20,484 nt of DNA from JANWHF01 sp036276235 (GTDB lineage Bacteria; Planctomycetota; Phycisphaerae; Tepidisphaerales; Tepidisphaeraceae). The translations under genes were made by a program, and so were the position numbers. The stretch covers positions 1 to 20,484 of the forward strand of contig DATBDZ010000091.1 of assembly GCA_036276235.1 (NCBI GenBank). Reading direction: 5' to 3'. The notes under the pieces were generated by a model, which was not told the DNA's origin, searched no databases, and worked only from the letters and a program-made list of their open reading frames with translations. Each line of letters begins with the position of its first letter. Position 1 is the first letter of the stretch. This document shows, one piece after another, positions 13,922 through 20,484 of this stretch.

Positions 13922-16900
13922 ATGAGAAGACTCCCCAGCACCAGAATCATGGAGATATTCAGCGAGGCGGCGACGAGCCACCCCTCGCGCCGTGCTGCAT
14001 TTCTCGATGATGTCTGCGACGGCGACGCCGAGCTGCGTGCTGAGGTCGAATCGCTGCTGAATGTTCAGGAAAATCTCAGCGAGTTCCTCGAATCCCCCAC
14101 CGTCGATAGCGGCCTGGGCGATTTGCCCGATCCTTCGGCCGAGAACGAATTTTGCGAAGACCGAACCCTCCAGATCGGCTGTTACACGATTGTAGAGCGG
14201 ATCGGCGAAGGGGGCTTCGGCGTCGTTTACCGCGCGCGGCAGAGCCAGCCCATCCGCCGCGAGGTCGCGCTCAAGATCGTCAAGCCGGGGATGGGGACGC
14301 GGCAGATCATCGCGCGCTTCGAATCCGAGCGGCAGACGCTGGCGATGATGGATCATCCGGGAATCGCCCGCATCATCGATGCCGGCGCTACCGATGAGGG
14401 CCAGCCCTACTTCGTGATGGAGCTGGTGCATGGATCGCCGATTACGGAATATTGCGATGCGCAGAAATTGACGATCGCGGAGCGGCTGAAGCTATTCATC
14501 GAGGTTTGCCGCGCAGTGCAGCACGCGCACCAAAAGGGAATTATCCATCGCGATCTGAAGCCGTCGAATATTCTGGTTTCACATCGCGATGGCGCACATG
14601 TGATGAAGGTGATCGACTTCGGCATCGCCAAGGCGATCGAATCGACGGCTTGTGTGGGAGATCACACCGAAATCCGCAATTTCGTCGGGACGCCGCAGTA
14701 TATGTCGCCCGAGCAGGCGGGCGCCTGCAACGGCGACATCGATACCCGCAGTGACATCTACTCGATGGGCGTGCTGCTATATGAGCTGCTGGTCGGCGCG
14801 ACGCCGTTCAATCAGAACACGCTTCGGCACAGCTCATATGACCAGGTCCGCAAGATCATCCGCGAGAGCGAGCCGCCGACGCCCAGCGCGCGGTTGAGCG
14901 CGCGCGGCGTGATTCGCGACAGGGCCGCAACCAGCCGCGGGCTGGATGGGCAAAAACTGTGGCGGACGATTCGCGGCGAGCTGGATTGGATCGTCATGCG
15001 GGCGCTGGAGAAAGACCGCCAGCGCCGCTACGAAACCGCCAGCGCGCTGGCCGATGATATTGGCCGGTATCTGGCGCATGAGCCGCTGCGGGCCGGGCCG
15101 CCCAGCGCGGTTTATCGCGTGCGGAAATTCAGCCGGCGATATCGCGGGCCGCTCCTGGCCGTGACGGCGATTTCGCTGGCGCTGCTGGCAGGATTGGCCG
15201 GTACCATCTATGGCCTGGTTCGCGCCAAGCAGGATCGAAGCCGCGCCGAAGCCGCACTGCTCGAAGCCCGCAAGACCAGCGCGTTTCTTTCCCAAATGAT
15301 CTCCTCGGCCAATCCGGATCAGGCCAAGGGAAGTCAGCTTCTGGTACGCGAGGTGATCGAGCAGGCGGGCCACGGACTGGACAACGGCGCGCTCAAGGAA
15401 CAGCCGCTGGCCGAGGCGGGCATTCGCATGACGCTTGCCAGTGCTTACGATTCCCTCGGGCAGTTCGCCGAGTCTGAGGCGCAGCTTCACAAGGCGGTGG
15501 CGATCCGTCGGCGCCTGCTCGGCAACAATGATCGTTTAACAGCCGCCAGCATCTCGGCACTGGGGTGGGCCGAAGCCCAGCGCGCCGAGCACGAGGCGGG
15601 CGAGGCCGATTTGCGCGAGGCGCTGGCGATTCAGGAAAAGATCCTGGGGCCGCGGCATATCGAACTGGTTGGGACGCTGGATCGGCTCGCCCTGGCCCTT
15701 CGCGGCAAGCGCGATACCGCCGGCGCCGTGCGGGAGCTTCGCCGCGCGCTGGAGATTTGCCGCGCTTCGGCGCCCGCCAGCAGCACCTTGGCCTCGACGG
15801 CCACGAGCCTTGGCGTGCTTCTGATGGATCGCGGCGACTACGCGGAAGCCGAGCCGCTTCTGCATGAAGCGCTGGATCTGGATCGCAAGCTGCACGGCGA
15901 TAGGTATCGCAACGTCCCGCGCAATCTCAGCAATCTCGCCGTCATCCAGATGGCCCGCGGCGATCTGAAGGCCGCCGAAGAAAACTGGACCAAAGCGCTC
16001 GATCTGCAGCGGGCGATGTTGCCCGCCGATCACCCTGATATCGGCTGGACGCTCAAGCTTCTGGGGAAGCTGAAGGCGCGGCAGGGAGATATGCCCGGCG
16101 CTGAAAAGTACACCCGCGAGGCCCTGGCGATGGAGCTGCGGATTTTCGGAAATCAGCATCCGCTCGTCACGGACCTGATGCAGGACCTGGGCCTGATGGT
16201 CCTCGTGCAAAATCGCCATGATGAGGCGGTGGCCCTTCGCCGCGAAGGATATGAGATGTCCGCGGCGCGCGAGCGTGCGGCGCTGGAGGCCAATCCGCAA
16301 TCGGTTTCCCACTGGGGCGCGCTCGCCGACGTGAACGTGCGGCTCGGCAATTTCAAGGATGCGGCCGATGCCTACGCTCAAGCCGCCCGTTACGACAATC
16401 CCCAGGCGCGCTGGCTCATCATGGGCGCAGCACTGAACTGCCTGCTCGGCGACGACGCCGAATACCGGCGGCTTCGCGCGCAACTCCTCGATCATTTTGC
16501 CGACGTGAAAGATCCCGACGTGGCGCACCGCATCGCGGCAATCTGCTTGCTCACGGATATCGACTCGCAGGAAGCGGCGACGATCAGGAAGCTGGCGAAT
16601 CTCAACGTCAATCTCGACATCGTATCCGCAACCAATCCATTGCCGCTTGCAGTCGGGTTAGTGGACTATCGCCTGGGAAATTACGAGGTTTCCAGCAAGC
16701 CGCTGATGTATACGCGAAACGGGAACAAAAACACCGGCCCGATGGCGGCCGCCGCGGGGTTCTACTTCTCAATGGCCCTGAAGAAAATGGATCATGCCAA
16801 TTCGCCCGGAGTCTTTGCCGACGCCGCGAAAATGCACGCCGCCGTCGTGACAGCGGAAGACGGCATCGATTCCGATCTGGAACCCTGGTTGATCTGCCAA

Positions 16901-16966
16901 ATCGCTCATCGCGAAGCGCAGGCGGTACAATCCGCCCAGTTCTCGCAAGCCGCCAAATCGAACTGA
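13922..16966 (+). CDS. Membrane-anchored Ser/Thr protein kinase with C-terminal TPR region
   Basis: A 1014-residue protein. The kinase domain spans about 87-385: glycine loop GEGGFGVVY (95-103), ATP-anchoring Lys118 (VALKIV), helix-C Glu136 (FESERQTL), catalytic loop HRDLKPSN (Asp211), DFG (Asp232) and activation segment GTPQYMSPEQA. All key residues are present, so it should be active. One membrane span lies at about 409-433 (LLAVTAISLALLAGLAGTIY). Residues about 480-860 form TPR repeats of the 42-residue kinesin-light-chain type (for example SLGQFAESEAQLHKAVAIRR and RGDYAEAEPLLHEALDLDRK), a protein-interaction platform outside the membrane. The N-terminal 80 residues form a helical segment typical of planctomycete kinases. 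It follows the ECF gene on the same strand and probably signals to it. The start has only a weak Shine-Dalgarno. A second ATG at residue 10 is an alternative. Confidence 0.95.
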   Translation: MRRLPSTRIMEIFSEAATSHPSRRAAFLDDVCDGDAELRAEVESLLNVQENLSEFLESPTVDSGLGDLPDPSAENEFCEDRTLQIGCYTIVERIGEGGFGVVYRARQSQPIRREVALKIVKPGMGTRQIIARFESERQTLAMMDHPGIARIIDAGATDEGQPYFVMELVHGSPITEYCDAQKLTIAERLKLFIEVCRAVQHAHQKGIIHRDLKPSNILVSHRDGAHVMKVIDFGIAKAIESTACVGDHTEIRNFVGTPQYMSPEQAGACNGDIDTRSDIYSMGVLLYELLVGATPFNQNTLRHSSYDQVRKIIRESEPPTPSARLSARGVIRDRAATSRGLDGQKLWRTIRGELDWIVMRALEKDRQRRYETASALADDIGRYLAHEPLRAGPPSAVYRVRKFSRRYRGPLLAVTAISLALLAGLAGTIYGLVRAKQDRSRAEAALLEARKTSAFLSQMISSANPDQAKGSQLLVREVIEQAGHGLDNGALKEQPLAEAGIRMTLASAYDSLGQFAESEAQLHKAVAIRRRLLGNNDRLTAASISALGWAEAQRAEHEAGEADLREALAIQEKILGPRHIELVGTLDRLALALRGKRDTAGAVRELRRALEICRASAPASSTLASTATSLGVLLMDRGDYAEAEPLLHEALDLDRKLHGDRYRNVPRNLSNLAVIQMARGDLKAAEENWTKALDLQRAMLPADHPDIGWTLKLLGKLKARQGDMPGAEKYTREALAMELRIFGNQHPLVTDLMQDLGLMVLVQNRHDEAVALRREGYEMSAARERAALEANPQSVSHWGALADVNVRLGNFKDAADAYAQAARYDNPQARWLIMGAALNCLLGDDAEYRRLRAQLLDHFADVKDPDVAHRIAAICLLTDIDSQEAATIRKLANLNVNLDIVSATNPLPLAVGLVDYRLGNYEVSSKPLMYTRNGNKNTGPMAAAAGFYFSMALKKMDHANSPGVFADAAKMHAAVVTAEDGIDSDLEPWLICQIAHREAQAVQSAQFSQAAKSN

Positions 16967-17014
16967 ATAGCGAATCGCGCGGCGAGCATTCGTGGCATGA
17001 GTTTCCAACCCATG

Positions 17015-17054
17015 GCTTGCGGTACTCCGCAAGCGTCGGCCGTACTCGGCCGAC
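17015..17054. repeat. Two adjacent palindromes with identical TACT loops
   Basis: GCTTGCGG-TACT-CCGCAAGC (17015-17034) is followed without a gap by GTCGGCCG-TACT-CGGCCGAC (17035-17054). Both have perfect 8-bp stems. The loop TACT also occurs in the unrelated-stem palindrome at 13688-13715. The pair lies about 50 bases after the kinase stop and could serve as its transcript end, though no T-run follows. The remaining gap to 17171 holds a TTCGTAGG motif (about 17078) and no gene. Confidence 0.8.
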
Positions 17055-17171
17055 ATCAGCAAGAGCGAAGCGTTCTTCGTAGGCAACCCGGCCCCGTTAA
17101 CCCGGCGCCGTTATGCGGTACGAATTTCCTGGGATGGGCCTACCTCATAAAATGCGGCGTCATTGCGCCAA

Positions 17172-18368
17172 ATGCGTTCCAATCCACCAACAGAGTTTCC
17201 GCCACGCCCGCGTCGCTGGGCGCTAGCGCTAATCGTCTTGTTGGAGTTTGTGTTATTCTGCGCCGCGCTCTTGCCTTGGCGGCCAATTTTGGGAGTTCTT
17301 TTTATTCCCTGTACCGTGGCACTCATTATCGATGCGTTGCATCGGAGAACCGAAACGCGGCCCATGCGCCTCTGGGTGCTCGGCACCTTTTTGTTGGCTG
17401 CGTTGGCCGGACTTGCGGTCACGCTCGGCTGGATCAAATTTACGCGGATCGAATCCTTCATCTTCCTTGCACAAACGGCGCTGGCGATTCTTCTGGCGGC
17501 TTGGATCGCATTGTCCTGGCGCGGGCGCGCCGCTCCCACCGCTGCGCGCGATCGTCTTTCGCGCGGAGTGCATCTTGCACTGCTGGCGTGGTTAATCTTC
17601 GCGGCGCGCGGATGCTCCGCCGATCAGATGATCCTCGGCGAAAATCACCAGACGATCGACGCACATGGCGCGCGTCGCGAGGTCGTGACGGTCGATGGCC
17701 GCTCCGTTGAATGCTGGATCGCGCGCTCCGGCGCGCCGGGACCGCCGCAGGCGATGGTGCTTTACTTCATCGGCAAGGGCGGCCGCGCCGATCAATGGGT
17801 GTCGGCGGTCGCGTGGTCATGGAAGGATCGACCGGTCGAAGTTTGGGCGATGAACTATCCCGGCTCCGGAGGCAGCACCGGCCCGGCGCGGCTCTCCCAA
17901 GTCGCGCCCGATGCGCTGGCCGTTTACGATGCGGCTCATCGCGCTAACCCGTCGCTGCCGATTTTTCTTCAGGGCGGAAGTTTTGGAACATCCGTCGTGA
18001 TCTACGTCGCCGCTCAACGGCCAGTCGTGGGCATCGTGCTTCACAACCCGCCGCCGTTGCGGCAACTGATCCTCGGATATTACGGCTGGTGGAATCTGTG
18101 GCTGCTCGCCGGGCCACTATCAGCGCAGGTACCGCCGGAATTGGATTCGCTCGTCAATGCTCCAAAATGCAACGTGCCGGCGATTTTCATCATGTCCGGG
18201 TCGGATGGCGTCATCCCGCCGCGCTTTCAGGAGCAGATTTGGCGCGCCTATGCCGGCCCGAAGCATCGCGTCGATGTCCCCACCTCCGGCCATTCCGATG
18301 CGCTCACCCGCGAGGCTTCCGATCAGCTTGAGCATGAACTGACCTGGATATGGGGGCGCAAGCCGTGA
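17172..18368 (+). CDS. Membrane protein with five N-terminal spans and a C-terminal alpha/beta-hydrolase domain
   Basis: A 398-residue protein from the ATG at 17172. A TTG at 17163 would add three residues, and neither start has a clear Shine-Dalgarno. Five hydrophobic segments are seen, at about 16-36, 39-57, 67-89, 94-116 and 132-148. Basic flanks (PRPRR, HRRTETRPMR, RGRAAPTAARDRLSR) predict an N-in topology, placing the hydrolase domain outside the membrane. The domain (about 195-395) has the oxyanion region LYFIGKGG, the nucleophile elbow GGSFGTS (Ser270), an acid in SGSDGVIPPR (Asp345) and a base in SGHSDAL (His374), an intact catalytic triad. The family is broad (esterases, lipases, peptidases, acyltransferases) and the substrate cannot be named. 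It overlaps the next gene by four bases (GTGA), suggesting coupled translation. Confidence 0.85.
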   Translation: MRSNPPTEFPPRPRRWALALIVLLEFVLFCAALLPWRPILGVLFIPCTVALIIDALHRRTETRPMRLWVLGTFLLAALAGLAVTLGWIKFTRIESFIFLAQTALAILLAAWIALSWRGRAAPTAARDRLSRGVHLALLAWLIFAARGCSADQMILGENHQTIDAHGARREVVTVDGRSVECWIARSGAPGPPQAMVLYFIGKGGRADQWVSAVAWSWKDRPVEVWAMNYPGSGGSTGPARLSQVAPDALAVYDAAHRANPSLPIFLQGGSFGTSVVIYVAAQRPVVGIVLHNPPPLRQLILGYYGWWNLWLLAGPLSAQVPPELDSLVNAPKCNVPAIFIMSGSDGVIPPRFQEQIWRAYAGPKHRVDVPTSGHSDALTREASDQLEHELTWIWGRKP

Positions 18369-19249
18369 GCATCCGTCTGCAAATGCTGCAAGTCGCGCGG
18401 CTCGCGCCCAATGTCCTGGGTGAATCCGCGCAAACCGTCGCCGACTATCTCCGCTCGCAAATGAACCCCGACGGCGGCTGCAAAGATCGCGCCGGCGCGA
18501 GCGATCTTTATTACACCGTCTTTGGAATCGAAGGACTTTTCGCGCTGCGCGCTGATGTACCTTTAGACAAGCTCGAATCTTATCTGCGAAGCTTCGGCAA
18601 CGGAGGCGAACTGGATCTGGTGCATGTCGCCTGCCTGGCCAGATGCTGGGCAATGCTGCCGCGCGAGAAGCTCGACGACATAACGCGCGACGCCATCCTA
18701 GCCCACATCGAATCGCACCGCAGCACCGACGGCGGCTATCACGCGCGGCGCGACTCCCCCGCCGGCACGATCTACGACTGCTTCCTGGCCACCGGCGCAT
18801 ACCTCGATCTGCTGCGCCAAATCCCCAATGCAAACGGGATCGTCTCCTGCGTCCAAAGCCTGCGCGCCACCGACGGCGGCTACGCCAACCAGCGCGAGCT
18901 GCCGATGGGTTTGACGCCATCCACTGCCGCGGCGATCACTTTATTGCATCACTTCGAGCAGCCGATCGATGCAAGCCTCGGCCATTGGCTCCTGAGCCGC
19001 GCCCACGCCGAGGGCGGCTTTTTCGCGACTCCCGCCGCCCCCATTCCCGATCTTCTTTCCACCGCCACCGCACTGCATGCACTAACGATAATCCACGCCG
19101 ACATTAGCACGATTCGTGAGCCGACTCTGGATTTCATCGATACACTCTGGAACAGCCAGGGAGCGTTCTACGGGAACTGGGAAGATGAGATGCTCGATTG
19201 CGAATACACGTATTACGGCTTGCTCGCGCTGGGGCATTTGAGTCTGTAA
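18365..19249 (+). CDS. Prenyltransferase/squalene-cyclase-fold (alpha/alpha barrel) repeat protein
   Basis: A 294-residue protein when started at the GTG at 18365, which overlaps the hydrolase stop as GTGA with a GGGGG tract upstream. An ATG at 18350 is the alternative. Repeated helix pairs with Asp/Glu-Gly-Gly turns (DGGCKDRAG, DGGYHARRD, DGGYANQRE, EGGFFATPA) identify the prenyltransferase and squalene oxidase repeat fold. By eye, the C-terminal repeats align with protein prenyltransferase beta subunits. The first zinc ligand Asp is kept (PDLLSTATALHAL, Asp229), but the Cys position holds Leu231. The zinc-ligand His of the later HT motif is Tyr281 (CEYTYYG). A zinc-dependent prenyltransferase activity is therefore doubtful. 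No DxDD or related cyclase acid motif was found either. There is no signal peptide, so it is probably cytoplasmic. Function unknown, possibly a lipid- or polyprenyl-binding partner of the upstream hydrolase. Confidence 0.8.
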   Translation: MSIRLQMLQVARLAPNVLGESAQTVADYLRSQMNPDGGCKDRAGASDLYYTVFGIEGLFALRADVPLDKLESYLRSFGNGGELDLVHVACLARCWAMLPREKLDDITRDAILAHIESHRSTDGGYHARRDSPAGTIYDCFLATGAYLDLLRQIPNANGIVSCVQSLRATDGGYANQRELPMGLTPSTAAAITLLHHFEQPIDASLGHWLLSRAHAEGGFFATPAAPIPDLLSTATALHALTIIHADISTIREPTLDFIDTLWNSQGAFYGNWEDEMLDCEYTYYGLLALGHLSL

Positions 19250-19251
19250 CG

Positions 19252-19362
19252 AACGAAGGCACAAAGGCACGGAGGCACGGAGGCACGAAGGGAACAGAGA
19301 CATAGGCGCCCGCCCTTTCCCTTCGTGCCTGCGTGCCTTTGTGCCTTCGTGCCTTCGTCGTT
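19252..19362. repeat. Long imperfect hairpin of CACGAAGG-type octamer arrays
   Basis: The left arm (19252-19294) has five octamers (CACAAAGG, CACGGAGG, CACGGAGG, CACGAAGG and a degenerate first unit). The right arm (19317-19362) is its reverse complement with few mismatches, with a 22-base loop between. It begins three bases after the prenyltransferase-fold stop codon and so could form the 3' end of that transcript. It is the same family and orientation as the copies at 2648-2760 and 12471-12838. Confidence 0.88.
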
Positions 19363-19424
19363 CCAACATTTGCCCGGAAAAACTGTACACACCCATGACG
19401 CTTAGCTAACTGGAGGAATCCCGC

Positions 19425-20327
19425 ATGTCATTTCATTCCCGTCGCGATCTTCTGAAGTCCGCCGCTCTGATTGCCGCTGCTGGGCCTTTGGCGGGGATGG
19501 CGTTGGCGCAGCAGCAGCCGGAGCTTTTGCGGCCCCCCGCCGCCACCGGCGCCAAGGCGGATCCGTGGAAGGGACTCAAAGTCGGCGTTGCCTCCTACAC
19601 GTTCCATTCGCTGCCGCTACAGGCGTGCATCGATGGGATCAAGCAAGTGGACATGCACTACGTCTCGATCAAGGACTCCCATCTGAAAATGGACAGCACG
19701 ACCGAGGAGCGCAAGGCGGTCGTGCAGCAGTTCAAGGACGCGAAGATCCTCCCGATCAGTTGCGGCGTGGTAGCGATGAAGAACGAAGCCGCCATCGCGC
19801 AGGCGTTTGATTATGCCCGCGATATCGGCGTGCCGGTGATCGTCGCCGACCCCAGCCCCGCGATGCTGGCGACCGTGGAAAAGTACGTGAAGGAGCGCGG
19901 CATCAAAATCGCGATCCACAACCACGGCCCCGAAAGCAAGGATTTCAAATCGCCGGCCGATGTGTGGGCAGCCGTCGAGAAGCTCGACCCGCGCATGGGC
20001 CTGTGCATCGACGTCGGCCACACCAAGCGCGCCGGCATGGAGCCGGTCGATGCGATCATCAAATTCAAGGATCGCCTCTACGATGTTCACATGAAGGACA
20101 TCATCGTCGATCCATCCGGCCGCAACACAAATGTCGGCACAGAAGTCGGCCGCGGCATCCTCGATATCCGAGGCATGCTGCAAGCGCTGCTCGACATCGG
20201 CTTCACCGGCCACGTAGGCTTTGAATTCGAGAAAGCCGCCAAAAACCCCCTGCCGGGTTTGGCCGAATCGGTGGGATATACCAAGGGTGTGATGTCCACG
20301 ATCGAGCCGACGCGCGCTCGCGCCTAA
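19425..20327 (+). CDS. Tat-exported sugar phosphate isomerase/epimerase (xylose isomerase-like TIM barrel)
   Basis: A 300-residue protein, ATG at 19425 preceded by a strong GGAGG. The Tat signal has SRRDLLK (5-11) and a hydrophobic stretch, with likely cleavage at ALA/QQ near residue 28. The barrel is canonical: GVASYTFHSL at strand 1, HYVSIKDSH, ISCGVV, VPVIVADPS, IAIHNHGPE (His165, His167), LCIDVGHTKRAG (Asp196, His199), LYDVHMKDI (His222) and GHVGFEFEK (Glu267). The acidic and histidine residues at strand ends match the metal site of xylose-isomerase-like epimerases, so an active metal-dependent enzyme is plausible. Substrate unknown. Many planctomycete relatives are exported and linked to breakdown of environmental carbohydrates. 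It is separated from the prenyltransferase-fold gene by a repeat and appears to be its own unit. No operon partner is visible before the right edge. Confidence 0.9.
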   Translation: MSFHSRRDLLKSAALIAAAGPLAGMALAQQQPELLRPPAATGAKADPWKGLKVGVASYTFHSLPLQACIDGIKQVDMHYVSIKDSHLKMDSTTEERKAVVQQFKDAKILPISCGVVAMKNEAAIAQAFDYARDIGVPVIVADPSPAMLATVEKYVKERGIKIAIHNHGPESKDFKSPADVWAAVEKLDPRMGLCIDVGHTKRAGMEPVDAIIKFKDRLYDVHMKDIIVDPSGRNTNVGTEVGRGILDIRGMLQALLDIGFTGHVGFEFEKAAKNPLPGLAESVGYTKGVMSTIEPTRARA

Positions 20328-20484
20328 CAGGAGTTCGCAATCTCCAGCCACCGTCATGCTGAGGTACCCTGAAGCATCTGGCTCGCTCGCGCTATCGGGG
20401 CCAGAGCTGCGAGTACCTGCTGTAACAATGTTGGCGGTTGTCAAATGAACGCCACGGGCACGCTGTCGCGAGCCCATGCCACCC
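20328..20484. other. Right-edge intergenic tail with a REP-like segment
   Basis: No gene is supported. GTCATGCTGAGGTACC with a following GAAGCATCT (about 20356-20381) resembles a short repeat seen between genes in many bacterial genomes. ATGCT and AGCAT can pair around the GGTACC palindrome. The right-hand context is missing. Confidence 0.4.

Noticed and set aside
15536..16528. Minus-strand open frame of 330 codons
   Set aside because: Antisense to the TPR region of the kinase. It has no ribosome binding site and no recognisable domain.
19617..20477. Minus-strand open frame of 286 codons
   Set aside because: Antisense to the clear isomerase gene; long antisense frames are expected at this GC content.

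Overview
The window looks like a GC-rich chromosomal segment from a member of the Planctomycetes, probably near the Phycisphaerae. This is inferred from gene content, not from a marker gene. The supporting features are an ECF sigma factor beside a kinase-TM-TPR Ser/Thr protein kinase, a TPR/coiled-coil protein with a secretin-type N0 domain, several Tat-exported TIM-barrel 'sugar isomerase' proteins, a Uma2 nuclease and many short intergenic palindromes. No rRNA, tRNA, CRISPR array, transposase or phage gene was seen.

Layout. 1-2087 (minus) is the N-terminal 695 codons of a secreted TPR/STN-domain protein that runs off the left edge. 2774-4078 (minus) is murA, the first committed step of peptidoglycan synthesis. 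4501-5412 (plus) is a Tat-exported TIM-barrel isomerase-like protein. It converges, with a few bases of overlap, on a minus-strand Uma2 gene (5409-5984). 6096-12318 (minus) is a carbohydrate block. In transcription order it holds an exported aldose 1-epimerase, a sugar-binding lipoprotein, a double-ATPase subunit and a permease (an Rbs/Mgl-type ABC importer), followed by a Tat-exported protein resembling DUF3500. 13008-16966 (plus) holds the ECF sigma factor and the large kinase. 17172-19249 (plus) holds two overlapping genes: a five-TM alpha/beta-hydrolase and a prenyltransferase/squalene-cyclase-fold protein. 19425-20327 (plus) is a second Tat-exported TIM-barrel isomerase.

How the genes fit together. 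The carbohydrate block reads as a sugar uptake unit: a mutarotase equilibrates anomers outside the cytoplasmic membrane, the lipoprotein captures the sugar and the ABC transporter imports it. The substrate cannot be read from sequence. The sigma/kinase pair is probably a signalling module. The hydrolase/prenyltransferase-fold pair looks translationally coupled and its function is unknown.

The most unusual content is intergenic. Nearly every gap carries short tandem repeats of 7-8 bp units (CACGAAGG, GTTTCGG, TGAAAAAT, GCTGAAT and others), mostly arranged as inverted pairs that could form long hairpins. There is also a second set of perfect palindromes, several sharing the loop TACT. These resemble the STRR and REP/MITE-like repeats known from other bacteria. 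Their density, variety and placement against start and stop codons are the main points worth following up.
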